Positions 16,955 through 25,992 of a stretch of 64,000 nucleotides of DNA are shown here, in pieces (within the stretch, counting starts at the first letter, position 1; every line of letters starts with the position of its first letter). The stretch is from Oceanisphaera litoralis (GTDB lineage Bacteria; Pseudomonadota; Gammaproteobacteria; Enterobacterales; Aeromonadaceae). The notes beneath the pieces are model-generated. The model was not told the origin of the DNA and did not search any database. It was given only the letters and a program-made list of their open reading frames with translations. The DNA lies in contig NZ_JAFBBE010000005.1 in assembly GCF_016907015.1 (NCBI RefSeq), positions 116,717-180,716 of the forward strand. Reading direction: 5' to 3'. The translations under genes and the position numbers were made by a program.

Positions 16955-18726
16955 TACACCTGCACCCCAACCAGCTTGAGGCCAAGATCGCCAGCTTCAA
17001 TGCCTATCTGAATGCCGCCAATGCGGCGGATGGTTCTGTCATGGATCCCAATGCCAATGTTACCCAGAAAAACATCGCCACCGCCGAGGCGGAGCTGATG
17101 AAGGATTTTTTTGTGCAGGTGAACCGCGGCCTGGTGAAAAACAAGATAGCCGAGCTGTTTGACGAGGCACTGGCGAACGAGTATGAGCGCCAGATTGAAC
17201 AGCATGAGATCTATGTACACGACGAGACCAGCCTCAAGCCCTATTGCGTGTCGGTGACCATGTATCCGTTTCTGCTCGACGGCCTGACCCGGCTGGGCGG
17301 CGAGAGCAAGGCGCCCAAACACCTGGAGGCGTTCTGCGGTGCCTTCGTCAATATGGTGTTTGCCATCAGCTCCCAGTTCGCCGGTGCGGTGGCCACGGTC
17401 GAATTTCTCACCTATTTCGATCATTTTGCCCGTCGGGATTATGGCGATAATTACCTGACAGAGCATACCCATGCTATCAACAACCATCTGCAGCATGTGA
17501 TCTATGCCATCAACCAGCCGGCCGCCGCCCGAGGCTACCAGAGCGTGTTCTGGAACATTTCCCTGTTCGACCGGGACTATTTCAACACCATGTTCGAATT
17601 CTTTGTGTTTCCCGACGGCAGCAAGGCCGATGCCGACTCGGTAAGTCGGCTGCAGGGACACTTTCTGGAATGGTTCAACGAGGAACGGCGCAAGGCGATA
17701 TTGACCTTCCCGGTGGTGACCGCCGCCATGCTCACCAAGGATGGCGCGCCGGCAGACGATGCCTTTGCCGAGCTGTGCGCCGAGCAGATGAGCCGGGGCA
17801 ACAGTTTCTTCATCTATATGTCCGACACCCCCGACTCGCTAGCGTCCTGCTGCCGATTGCGCAATGAGGTGACCGATCACACTTTTTCCTACACCCTGGG
17901 GGCGGGTGGTGTGGCCACCGGCTCCATCAATGTGATCACCCTGAACATGAACCGGCTGGAGCAGGACGGACGGGATCTGCTGGCCGAAATCGAGAAGATT
18001 CAGCGTTATCAGCTGGCCTACCGGCGCTTGATGGAGGACTTCCTGGCCAAGGGTATACTGACCGTGTATGACGCCGGTTTTATCAGCCTGGACAAGCAGT
18101 TCTTGACCATCGGCATCAACGGCATGGTCGAGGCGGCGGAATACAGAGGCATACAGCCAGGTAATAACCCCGACTACCAGGCCTTTGTCAGTGAACGGCT
18201 GAAGATTATCTATGATGCCAACCGGCGTGCCCGGCAGCAATACGGCTATCTGTTCAATACCGAGTTTGTACCGGCAGAGAATCTGGGCGTGAAAAACGCC
18301 AGGTGGGACAGGGCCGATGGCTATCGGGTGCCCCGTGACTGCTATAACTCCTACTTCTATGTGGTGGAAGACGAGGATGATACCCAGGTGCTCGACAAGT
18401 TTGTGCTGCACGGCCGTGAGCTGGTGCAGTTTCTGGACGGGGGGTCGGCGCTGCACCTGAACCTGGACGAGCATCTGACCCGTGCCGGTTACCGTCAGTT
18501 GTACCGTGTTGCCGCCTCCACCGGCTGCCACTATTTTACCGTTAATGTACGCAGCACCATCTGCAACGATTGTGGCCATATCAGCAAGCATACCGACTGG
18601 CGCTGTGGCGCCTGTGGTAGTGAAGACATAGACCATGCCACCCGGGTGATCGGCTATCTGAAGCGGGTGTCGGCGTTCAGCGCCGGTCGCCGGAACGAGC
18701 ATGGCCGGCGTTTCTACCACCGGTAA
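16951..18726 (+). CDS. nrdD: anaerobic (class III) ribonucleoside-triphosphate reductase lacking ATP-cone
   Basis: Makes deoxyribonucleotides without oxygen, using a glycyl radical. The 591-residue product has the Zn-site cysteines C538, C541, C552 and C555 and the radical glycine in RVIGYL (G568). E. coli NrdD is 712 residues and begins with an ATP-cone allosteric domain. This protein starts straight in the catalytic fold (QLEAKIASFNAYL), so the overall activity switch is missing. The start ATG at 16951 overlaps the nrdG stop and has GGAGACC upstream; an in-frame ATG at 16903 lies inside nrdG. The C-terminal tail after G568 is short (23 residues). Confidence 0.88.
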   Translation: MIHLHPNQLEAKIASFNAYLNAANAADGSVMDPNANVTQKNIATAEAELMKDFFVQVNRGLVKNKIAELFDEALANEYERQIEQHEIYVHDETSLKPYCVSVTMYPFLLDGLTRLGGESKAPKHLEAFCGAFVNMVFAISSQFAGAVATVEFLTYFDHFARRDYGDNYLTEHTHAINNHLQHVIYAINQPAAARGYQSVFWNISLFDRDYFNTMFEFFVFPDGSKADADSVSRLQGHFLEWFNEERRKAILTFPVVTAAMLTKDGAPADDAFAELCAEQMSRGNSFFIYMSDTPDSLASCCRLRNEVTDHTFSYTLGAGGVATGSINVITLNMNRLEQDGRDLLAEIEKIQRYQLAYRRLMEDFLAKGILTVYDAGFISLDKQFLTIGINGMVEAAEYRGIQPGNNPDYQAFVSERLKIIYDANRRARQQYGYLFNTEFVPAENLGVKNARWDRADGYRVPRDCYNSYFYVVEDEDDTQVLDKFVLHGRELVQFLDGGSALHLNLDEHLTRAGYRQLYRVAASTGCHYFTVNVRSTICNDCGHISKHTDWRCGACGSEDIDHATRVIGYLKRVSAFSAGRRNEHGRRFYHR

Positions 18727-18737
18727 TATCGGGACTG

Positions 18738-18757
18738 GGGAATAGGGAACTATTCCC
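18738..18757. repeat. hairpin between convergent nrdD and corA
   Basis: GGGAATAG, loop GGAA, CTATTCCC, followed by further TTCCCT copies that allow alternative pairing. There is no T-run. It probably marks the 3' ends of both genes. Confidence 0.5.
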
Positions 18758-18776
18758 TATTCCCTGATCCCTGAAG

Positions 18777-19724
18777 TCACAGCCAGCCCTTGCGTTTGAA
18801 GAAATAATAGGTGCCGCAGGCAGACATCAACATCATCACCAGCGACATGGGGTAGCCGTACTCGAAACCAAGCTCGGGCATGATTTCAAAGTTCATGCCA
18901 TAGATGCTGGCGATCAGGGTCGGGGGCAGAAACACCACGGCGGCCACCGAGAAAATCTTGATCACCTTGCTCTGCTCCAGACTGGTAAAGCCCATGGCCG
19001 CTTCCAGCTGAAAGTTGATCTTGTCGAACAGAAACTGGGTGTGGGGCAGCAGCGATTCTATGTCGTAGAGCATTTCATCGATCCACTTGCGCTGCTCGTC
19101 GCTACCGCTCTGGCGCAGGGATCGCTTGATGAAACGCAGCGCCCGCCGGGTATCGTATAACGCCAGTCGAATATGACCGTTGCCGTCTTCCTGCAGCATC
19201 AGATCCGACATGGTGGTGCGCAAGTCGCTGACGTGCAGTACCTGCTTGGCGGTGGCTTCCAGGGTCTTGTAGCCGTCTTCGATCAGGTCGGAAATATATT
19301 CGATTTTGAGCTGAAAAATTTCCAGCAGCAGATCGGGCGCGTCTTTCGCTTCCAGCCGGTCCTGGCGCATATAGTGGCGCAGCAGCCGCATCAGGCCGAG
19401 ATCGTCTTCCCGAAAGCTGATCAGCATGTCTTTACGCAGGGTAAAGAGCACGTTGATGCCGTCGATTTCCTTGCCCATGCGCTGGGGAAACAGCGAATGA
19501 ATGTGCAGGCCGTCCTTGTCCCGGTAAAAACGGGCCGAGGCCTCGATGTCGTCAAGCTCGTCCAGCTCGGGTACTTCTTCCACGAACAGCTGCTTCATCC
19601 AGCGTTGTTCCTGTTCGTCCGGTTTGAGGATATCCAGCCACAGGGTGTTGGGAGGCAAGGCGTCCTCCAGGTTGAGTGGCTGAATGTCGAGAGATTTTCC
19701 ATTCAGGGTATAGGCTGTGATCAT
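18777..19724 (-). CDS. corA: magnesium/cobalt transporter CorA
   Basis: A 315-residue homopentameric Mg2+ channel of the inner membrane. A long acidic cytoplasmic N-terminal domain with helical segments (LIEDGYKTLEATAKQVLHVSD) ends in two transmembrane helices. The pore signature YGMN sits between them, followed by FEIMPELGFEYGYP. The ATG at 19724 (MITAYTLNG) has GGAG 8 nt upstream; the longer frame to 19757 lacks a Shine-Dalgarno. Length matches E. coli CorA (316). It is single and divergent from a small exported protein gene. Confidence 0.95.
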   Translation of the reverse strand: MITAYTLNGKSLDIQPLNLEDALPPNTLWLDILKPDEQEQRWMKQLFVEEVPELDELDDIEASARFYRDKDGLHIHSLFPQRMGKEIDGINVLFTLRKDMLISFREDDLGLMRLLRHYMRQDRLEAKDAPDLLLEIFQLKIEYISDLIEDGYKTLEATAKQVLHVSDLRTTMSDLMLQEDGNGHIRLALYDTRRALRFIKRSLRQSGSDEQRKWIDEMLYDIESLLPHTQFLFDKINFQLEAAMGFTSLEQSKVIKIFSVAAVVFLPPTLIASIYGMNFEIMPELGFEYGYPMSLVMMLMSACGTYYFFKRKGWL

Positions 19725-19845
19725 GCAGCGCTCCAACCAGTAAACAATGACCTGCACTATATATAGGCAAACGTCGGATGTCAGGTAATCGGTTGGTCAG
19801 CCTGGTTTTTTGGCGTTTATTTTATCAGAACAAGAGTAGACTCAA

Positions 19846-19875
19846 ATGACTTGGCTCTGTGTCCATGTCTATAAT
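19846..19875 (+). promoter_or_regulatory. promoter of the exported-protein gene
   Basis: -35 ATGACT (19846-19851), an 18-bp spacer and a perfect -10 TATAAT (19870-19875). The predicted +1 near 19882 excludes the upstream ATG at 19846 as start and supports GTG at 19918. Confidence 0.6.
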
Positions 19876-19917
19876 GATGTGGTCCCTTCCATCAGAATCC
19901 CCCATCGGAGTGCTCTC

Positions 19918-20412
19918 GTGAAACAAAGCTGTTGTGCCTTGATATTGTTGTTGGCGATGCCCGCTGCGGCGGACATGATGCTGAAGGCGCGGCAAACGGT
20001 GGATATTTATGGCTCCCGCGGCCTGGAGCCACGCCTGGCCGATGTGGATTATCGCTTGACCTGGCAGTTGTCGGGGGAGCAAACCGGGTCGGGCTGCCTG
20101 CCATCCCGGGTGATGGTCTCGTTGACCGCCACCGTGACCGAACCCCTGGAATGGCCGCAGACGCCCGCCTGGCAGAATTACCGGCTGGCGCTCACCGCCT
20201 ACGAACGGCTGGTGCGGGAACGGGCCCTGCTGTCGGGCGAATGGCTGGAACGTTCTCTGTTCGAGATAGCCCCGCAATCGAATTGCGAGCAATTGCGACG
20301 GGTAGCGGACAACATCGGCTATCACCAGCTCGACATCGCCCGCACCTTGTTACAGGACTTTCAGCAGCAGAACGACTACGGCCGCAACCTGGGACTTATT
20401 CGCCCTGAGTAG
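19918..20412 (+). CDS. small exported protein, possibly a DUF922-like relative
   Basis: A 164-residue product with a clear signal peptide (KQSCCALILLLAMPAAADM). It is probably periplasmic. The mature part reads like the DUF922 family (putative Zn-dependent proteases): a YGSRGLEPRLADVDYRLTW opening, a PEAW-like centre and a helix where active members carry HExxH. Here that place reads AYERLVRERA, so both metal histidines appear to be missing. The family assignment is tentative. GTG at 19918 has GGAG 8 nt upstream and a promoter at 19846-19875. It is convergent with mnmC, only 3 bp apart. Confidence 0.6.
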   Translation: MKQSCCALILLLAMPAAADMMLKARQTVDIYGSRGLEPRLADVDYRLTWQLSGEQTGSGCLPSRVMVSLTATVTEPLEWPQTPAWQNYRLALTAYERLVRERALLSGEWLERSLFEIAPQSNCEQLRRVADNIGYHQLDIARTLLQDFQQQNDYGRNLGLIRPE

Positions 20413-20415
20413 CCC

Positions 20416-22407
20416 TTATTCCACCGGTTTTCCTTTCAGCAGCTTGCGCACCCAATGCCGATTGGGGTTAAGCACCGCCAATTGTGCCTGTGACAACGGA
20501 TAGGGCTCATCCAGCAGCTGGGCCGCCATCAGCTCGGCCAGCAAGGGGGCCGAGCACAGGCCCCGCGAGCCCATCCCCGACATGACATAGAGTCCCGCAT
20601 GATCATCCGCCAGCGGCAATGCTTCCCACTTTCGACGCGGCATCTTGTCATATTGCGCCAGTTGCCGTGCTTTATCCGGCGCGGCACCGGCCAGCGGCAG
20701 ATGATCGCGACAGGCGGCACGCACACTCACCCGGCCGGCACCCGCAGCGGGCGTCAGATCGTCGAGCGCGGGCAGGGTACGTACCAGCTTGTGCAGGTTT
20801 TCCTGTTCGTCCTGCTCCCGATAATTCAACGCCGACTGCCGGCGACCATAACTGGCGCCGACGCAGTGTGTTCCTTGCCAGGCGGGGGTGAGATAACCTT
20901 CGTAGCAGACCACGGTTTTCAGTGCCGTTATCGAGGGGCTTGAAGGTTGATAATTCACCTGGCCCCGTACCGGCGACAGCGCCAGGGCGCGGGTTTGTGG
21001 CCATCTTGTTACTTCGTGGCCGCTGGCCAGCACCACATTATCGGCACGGAAACTCTGGCCCTCGGTGGTGAGATGCCAGTGGTTCTCTTCCGGTGTTAAC
21101 GTCTCGACCCGGATCTGGTAGTGGCAGTCCAGCAGGCCGCTTTTTTGGGCCTCGGCCAGCAGGGCGGCGGTCAGCTCGAAGGGGCAGACCCAGCCCCCCA
21201 GCGGGTACTCGATGCCGGGCAGGTTGGCGGCAATACCGGTGCGCACATTGACCTGCTTGGCGGTTAACGGCTGCAGCAGCGCCGACGGAAACCGACTGGC
21301 CAGCAGCTTGTCGATTTTGGCGGCGCTTTTGTCGTTGTAGGCCAGCTGGACCACACCGCACCAGTCATGGCTGAAGGCATGTCGTTCGGCCAGGGCCGGC
21401 AGGGCCCGACGCCCGAAGAGAAAGGCCTGCAGAAAAAACTGGCTCAGGCAGTCATGCTCGCCGTTAAGCAGCGGATAAATGGCTGCCTGGCGGTTGCCCG
21501 AGGCACCCATTGCCGGGGCTGCATGCTGCTCGAGCAGGGTCACTCGCTGGCCGCGGCGGGTGAGGGCATACGCCAGGCTGGCACCGGCAATACCGGCGCC
21601 CACTATTAAGGTATGGCCGGACCGACCCGGTCGGCGCCAGAACCAGGGCGTGGGGTAGGGGGCCCGGTTATCGCTGCCACGCACACCTGCCAGCATTTCC
21701 CGCTTGCGACCAAAGCCCTTGACCCGAGTCACCTTGAAGCCGGCCTCGTTCAGCCCGCGGCGCACGAAACCGGCGGCGGTAAAGGTGGCCAGGGTGGCGC
21801 CATTACGGGCCAGACGCGCCAGTTGCCGGAACAGTTCGGGCGTCCACATCTCCGGATTCTTGCTGGGGGCGAAGCCGTCCAGATACCAGGCGTCCACCTT
21901 GCCGGCCAGGCCCGCTTCCATCTGAGGCAGTACCTCAGCCACGTCTCCCAGCCATAAATCCAGGCATACATTTTCGTCCAGCCAGAGCCGGTGACAGCCG
22001 TTAACGGCGGGCGGATATTCAGCTAACAAACGTTCGCTTAAAATGCTAAGCTCTGGCCATTGGCCCAGCGCCTGTTGCAGATCGGCGCGCGTAAGCGGAA
22101 ATTTTTCCACGCTGATCAGGTGCAGGCGCCGGGCGTTACCTTGCGGATGTTGCCGACGATAGTCGATAAAGGCCTGCCAGGTGGCCAGTACGTTAAGGCC
22201 GGTGCCAAAGCCGGTTTCGGCCACCACGAACAGCGGCCTGTCGTGGTCAACCCAGCGTTCGGGCAGGCCATTGTGGCCCAGAAACACATGGCGGGTTTCG
22301 GCCAGACCATTGTCGTTGGAGAAATAGACGTCGTCGAACGCAGCGGCGACCGGCGTACCCTGGTCATTCCAGTCCAGACTCGCGGTTGTAATGAAGTGGG
22401 GTGACAC
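20416..22407 (-). CDS. mnmC: bifunctional tRNA mnm5s2U34 synthase MnmC
   Basis: Completes the 5-methylaminomethyl-2-thiouridine at the wobble base of several tRNAs. The FAD domain removes the carboxymethyl group and the SAM domain methylates the amine. The 663-residue fusion has the methyltransferase half first (FVVAETGFGTGLNVLATWQAF; DAWYLDGFAPSKNPEMW). The FAD oxidoreductase half starts near 265 (LIVGAGIAGASLAYALTRRG) and ends with YVMSGMGSRGLCSAPLLAE. Size agrees with E. coli MnmC (668). The start is GTG at 22407 with GGAGG 5 nt upstream. The divergent mnmC/fabB layout is the same as in E. coli. Confidence 0.95.
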   Translation of the reverse strand: MSPHFITTASLDWNDQGTPVAAAFDDVYFSNDNGLAETRHVFLGHNGLPERWVDHDRPLFVVAETGFGTGLNVLATWQAFIDYRRQHPQGNARRLHLISVEKFPLTRADLQQALGQWPELSILSERLLAEYPPAVNGCHRLWLDENVCLDLWLGDVAEVLPQMEAGLAGKVDAWYLDGFAPSKNPEMWTPELFRQLARLARNGATLATFTAAGFVRRGLNEAGFKVTRVKGFGRKREMLAGVRGSDNRAPYPTPWFWRRPGRSGHTLIVGAGIAGASLAYALTRRGQRVTLLEQHAAPAMGASGNRQAAIYPLLNGEHDCLSQFFLQAFLFGRRALPALAERHAFSHDWCGVVQLAYNDKSAAKIDKLLASRFPSALLQPLTAKQVNVRTGIAANLPGIEYPLGGWVCPFELTAALLAEAQKSGLLDCHYQIRVETLTPEENHWHLTTEGQSFRADNVVLASGHEVTRWPQTRALALSPVRGQVNYQPSSPSITALKTVVCYEGYLTPAWQGTHCVGASYGRRQSALNYREQDEQENLHKLVRTLPALDDLTPAAGAGRVSVRAACRDHLPLAGAAPDKARQLAQYDKMPRRKWEALPLADDHAGLYVMSGMGSRGLCSAPLLAELMAAQLLDEPYPLSQAQLAVLNPNRHWVRKLLKGKPVE

Positions 22408-22512
22408 TGAACCTCCGGGGCCGTAAAAACGGTCATTTTATGTGAAAGCAGACCAGTTTGACCATTTTTTATGGGTAGAATTGGCGCCAAATCAAGACAG
22501 TAGGAAAGATAG

Positions 22513-23727
22513 ATGAGAAGAGCAGTCATTACCGGTATCGGTGTGGTATCCAGCATCGGTAACAATCAGGAAGAGGTTCTGGCCTCACTCAAGGCGGGCC
22601 GCTCCGGTATCAGCTTCTCCCAGCAGTTTGCTGATCATAACCTGCGTAGCCAGGTATGGGGGAACATTAAACTGAACCCGTCCGAGCATATCGATCGTAA
22701 GGTCATGCGCTTTATGGGCGACGCCGCCGCTTTTGCCTATCTTTCCATGGAGCAGGCGATCGCCGATGCGGGCCTTGACGAGTCCATGGTATCCAACGAG
22801 CGCACCGGTCTGGTGGCGGGCTCCGGTGGCGCCTCTTCCAAGAATCAGATCGAAGCCTGCGATACCCTGCGGGAAAAAGGCGTGCGCCGTGTAGGACCTT
22901 ACATGGTGCCGCGCACCATGTCCTCAACTGTGTCCGCTTGTCTGGCTACCCCCTTCAAGATCAAGGGCATCAACTACACCATCAGCTCGGCCTGTGCGAC
23001 CTCCGCGCACTGTATCGGCCATGCGCTGGAGCAGATCCAGCTCGGCAAACAGGACATCGTCTTTGCCGGTGGCGGTGAAGAAGTGGACTGGACCCTGGCG
23101 CTGCAGTTCGACGCCATGGGCGCACTGTCCAGCAAGTACAACGAGACCCCCGAGCTGGCCTCTCGTACCTACGATGCGGGCCGTGACGGCTTCGTTATCT
23201 CCGGTGGCGGTGGCATGGTGGTGGTGGAAGAATTGGAGCACGCCCTCAAGCGCGGCGCCAAGATCTACGCCGAAATCACCGGCTACGGTGCCACCTCCGA
23301 CGGCTACGACATGGTGGCTCCGTCCGGTGAAGGCGCCGTTCGCTGCATGCAGCAGGCCATGGCGACCGCGCCGGCCCCGGTGCAATATATCAACACCCAC
23401 GGCACCTCTACTCCGGTCGGTGATGTGAAAGAGCTGGAAGCCATCAACAGCCTGTTTGGCGACCATGCCCCCTACATCTCTGCCACCAAGGCGATGACCG
23501 GCCATGCGCTGGGGGCCGCCGGTGTGCACGAAGCGGTGTACTCGCTGCTGATGCTGGAAAACGGCTTCATTGCCCCGAGCATCAACATCACCGAGCTGGA
23601 CGAGAAGGCCCAGAACCTGCCTATCGTCACCGAGTACAAGGAAGCCGAGCTGGACACCGTCATGTCCAACAGCTTCGGTTTCGGCGGCACCAACGCCAGC
23701 CTGGTATTCAGCAAGTACAAAGGCTGA
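22513..23727 (+). CDS. fabB: beta-ketoacyl-ACP synthase I
   Basis: Elongates fatty acids by condensing malonyl-ACP with acyl-ACP; FabB is specifically needed for unsaturated fatty acids. The 404-residue thiolase-fold enzyme has the full catalytic triad C161 ([10 protein letters not shown]), H296 ([11 protein letters not shown]) and H331 ([12 protein letters not shown]), and the glycine-rich [13 protein letters not shown] end. It is transcribed alone and ends at a strong hairpin terminator. The 105-bp gap to mnmC must hold both promoters; I could not identify a certain FabR or FadR operator. Confidence 0.96.
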   Translation: MRRAVITGIGVVSSIGNNQEEVLASLKAGRSGISFSQQFADHNLRSQVWGNIKLNPSEHIDRKVMRFMGDAAAFAYLSMEQAIADAGLDESMVSNERTGLVAGSGGASSKNQIEACDTLREKGVRRVGPYMVPRTMSSTVSACLATPFKIKGINYTISSACATSAHCIGHALEQIQLGKQDIVFAGGGEEVDWTLALQFDAMGALSSKYNETPELASRTYDAGRDGFVISGGGGMVVVEELEHALKRGAKIYAEITGYGATSDGYDMVAPSGEGAVRCMQQAMATAPAPVQYINTHGTSTPVGDVKELEAINSLFGDHAPYISATKAMTGHALGAAGVHEAVYSLLMLENGFIAPSINITELDEKAQNLPIVTEYKEAELDTVMSNSFGFGGTNASLVFSKYKG

Positions 23728-23749
23728 TAGCCGGTTAATACAGCACTAA

Positions 23750-23775
23750 AAAAGGGCGCCTCGGCGCCCTTTTCG
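23750..23775 (+). terminator. intrinsic terminator of fabB
   Basis: AAAAGGGCGCC (23750-23760), a 2-nt loop and GGCGCCCTTTT (23763-23773). The A- and T-runs make it usable in both directions. Confidence 0.85.
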
Positions 23776-23784
23776 CGTTCATTT

Positions 23785-23822
23785 TCACGCCTCACGCCTC
23801 ACGCCTCACGCCTCACGCCTCA
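23785..23822. repeat. heptanucleotide tandem repeat (TCACGCC), 5.4 units
   Basis: Five perfect TCACGCC units from 23785 run directly into the stop codon of pgpB (TCA on the + strand, 23820-23822), which forms the start of the sixth unit. Confidence 0.9.
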
Positions 23823-24551
23823 GCGCCGATCCCAGCGAATAAAGGCCCAGGCGCCCAGTGCGCCGAACATGACCCCCAGCACGCTGCTGGCCAGAATATC
23901 CGCCGGCCAGTGCAGGCCCAGCAACAGGCGCGAATAACAGACCGCCACCGACCAGGTGGCCAGGGCGCCGACCAGCCAGAGAGAGCGGCGCCGATAGAGC
24001 AGCAACAGGCAATAGAAGCCGGCCATGGTCATGGCGGCAATGGAATGGCCCGAGGGGAAGGAGTAACTGACCTCATCCTGCCAGTGCAGCTTGAGCCAGC
24101 CCGGTACCTGCCGCTCCGGCATTTCTCGCAGCCCATCGGCCAGCCATTGTTCCCGTATCGAGGGTAACTGGGCATAAAAACGGTCGCTGTCGGCGAGACG
24201 TCCTTTTTCGGCCAGCCACAGCACATAAGGACGGGGTTCTTTAAAGTATTGCTTGGCGACCGTCTTGGTGACAAAGGCGCTGCCCAGGGCGGCCATCAGG
24301 CAGAAAAAGAACACCAGCCACTGGCCTGGCCGTCGCCGCCAGCGGTGCAGAGCCAGCAGGCTCAAGAGGACAAGGGCGATGGCGATGCCGACTTTGCCGA
24401 CCGACAGGGTCAGACCATAGGCCAGCAGGGCAGGGGCATCATCCAGATCCAGCAGGGGGAACCAGTGCCAGTGCCATTGGTAGCCTATGCTGGCGATAGC
24501 GACCGGCAATACCAGTATGGCCAGTACCGTGAACAGTAACCTTGGTGTCAT
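23820..24551 (-). CDS. pgpB: PAP2-family lipid phosphatase, PgpB-like
   Basis: A 243-residue membrane phosphatase that removes phosphate from phosphatidylglycerophosphate and undecaprenyl pyrophosphate. The three PAP2 signature motifs are in order: KTVAKQYFKEPRP (C1), SYSFPSGHS (C2) and SRLLLGLHWPADI (C3). The long insert between C1 and C2 (about residues 115-160) is typical of PgpB. There are six predicted helices. The ATG at 24551 has a poor Shine-Dalgarno. Its last codon touches a TCACGCC repeat. A general PAP2 phosphatase is the only realistic alternative. Confidence 0.88.
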   Translation of the reverse strand: MTPRLLFTVLAILVLPVAIASIGYQWHWHWFPLLDLDDAPALLAYGLTLSVGKVGIAIALVLLSLLALHRWRRRPGQWLVFFFCLMAALGSAFVTKTVAKQYFKEPRPYVLWLAEKGRLADSDRFYAQLPSIREQWLADGLREMPERQVPGWLKLHWQDEVSYSFPSGHSIAAMTMAGFYCLLLLYRRRSLWLVGALATWSVAVCYSRLLLGLHWPADILASSVLGVMFGALGAWAFIRWDRR

Positions 24552-24696
24552 GAAAAGAAGTTGTCCGAGAGGAAAGCGCCGATTCTAGCAAAACGGCAGG
24601 CCGATGGAAGCTGAAGCCCGTCGCCACTCGGGGTACAATGAGCCGCCATTCGGGGAGCTCATTATTCAAGGAGCCCGTCATTCAAGGAAATAGTCG

Positions 24697-25815
24697 ATGA
24701 AATTACTGGCCGATGAAAACATGCCCTTCGTGCAGGAACTCTTTGGTGACCGGGCCGAGATAGTGACGTGCCCCGGGCGGGAGATCCGTCCCGAACAACT
24801 ACATGATGTGGATGTGCTGCTGGTACGTTCCATTACCCGGGTGGATGCAGCCCTGCTGGCCGAGGCAGAACGGCTGAGCTTCGTGGGCACCGCCACCATT
24901 GGTTGCGATCATATCGATACCGGGCTGCTGGCCCGGCGGGGCATTGCCTTTGCCAGTGCCCCGGGTTGCAACAAGGTGGCGGTGGGCGATTATGTGCTGG
25001 CGGCCCTGTTGCGAGTGGCCGAGTACAAGGGCTGGTCGCTGCGGGAGAAAAGCCTGGGCGTGGTGGGGGTTGGCAATACCGGTGCCGAAGTGGCCCGGCG
25101 CGCCCGGGCACTGGGCATGACAGTGCGCTTGTGCGACCCGCCGAGGGCCTTGAAGGACACGACAGGGTTTGTCGATTTTGAACAGGCACTGGCCGCCGAT
25201 ATCGTCAGTTTTCATGTTCCCCTGACCCACGGCGGTGAGCACCCGACCTGGCACTTGCTGGATCAGGCGGCCATCGCCGGGCTGAATGACGACCAGGTAC
25301 TGATCAATGCCTGTCGGGGCGATGTGTGGGACAATCAGGCCCTGCTGGCCCGGCAGCAAGGCGCTTACTCAGCGGGTGCCGCTCCGCTGACCCTGGTGAT
25401 GGATGTGTGGGAGCATGAACCCGAGGTGCTGGCGCCGCTGGTGCCTCATGTCTTGCTGGCCACTCCTCATATCGCCGGCTACAGCCTCGAAGGCAAGGCG
25501 AGGGGGACCTTCGCTCTGTATCGGGCCTGGTGCGAGCAGCAGCAGCTAGACAGACGTCTTGCGCTGGAACAGCTGTTGCCGCCGCCGCCGATAGGCGCCG
25601 TGCACCTGAACGAGGCGCCGGATCAGGCATTGGCGGCCAGGCTGGTACGGCTGGTGTATGACATAGCGCAGGACGACGCCGCCTTTCGCCAGGCCCTGGG
25701 TCAGCCGGGCTTTTTTGACCGTTTGCGCAAGCAATATCCTCAGCGTCGCGAGCTGGGCTCCGTGCTACTGTCGGGAATGACCGACGGCGGCGAAGCATTG
25801 GGCTTTAAAGTATGA
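24697..25815 (+). CDS. pdxB: erythronate-4-phosphate dehydrogenase
   Basis: Second step of pyridoxal 5'-phosphate synthesis. The 372-residue protein opens with MKLLADENMPFVQELFGD, a PdxB hallmark. It has the NAD-binding GVVGVGNTGAEVARRARALG (about 115-135), the D-2-hydroxyacid dehydrogenase segments INACRGDVWDNQALL and DVWEHEPEV, and HIAGYSLEGKARG with the catalytic histidine. The C-terminal PdxB dimerisation domain is present. AAGGAAA precedes the ATG. It lies upstream of fimV and truA, as pdxB lies upstream of the truA cluster in many gammaproteobacteria, but the intervening asd/usg gene is absent. Confidence 0.95.
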   Translation: MKLLADENMPFVQELFGDRAEIVTCPGREIRPEQLHDVDVLLVRSITRVDAALLAEAERLSFVGTATIGCDHIDTGLLARRGIAFASAPGCNKVAVGDYVLAALLRVAEYKGWSLREKSLGVVGVGNTGAEVARRARALGMTVRLCDPPRALKDTTGFVDFEQALAADIVSFHVPLTHGGEHPTWHLLDQAAIAGLNDDQVLINACRGDVWDNQALLARQQGAYSAGAAPLTLVMDVWEHEPEVLAPLVPHVLLATPHIAGYSLEGKARGTFALYRAWCEQQQLDRRLALEQLLPPPPIGAVHLNEAPDQALAARLVRLVYDIAQDDAAFRQALGQPGFFDRLRKQYPQRRELGSVLLSGMTDGGEALGFKV

Positions 25816-25823
25816 AGGCCGGG

Positions 25824-25870
25824 TGCCGATAGCCTGTCAATGCCGATAGCCTGTCAATGCCGATGGCCTC
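25824..25870. repeat. 17-bp tandem repeat after pdxB
   Basis: TGCCGATAGCCTGTCAA is repeated exactly at 25824 and 25841, with a partial third copy from 25858. It starts 8 bp after the pdxB stop codon. Confidence 0.9.
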
Positions 25871-25992
25871 TCCCTAGAGAAAGCGGACAGATAAGTTCCT
25901 ATTGGCACTGTTTTTTTCTACACTGGTGCCACAGCACGCCTCGACCGCCGGACGAACCGGTTCTGCGTCAGGAAAAGGACACAAGAGACATC

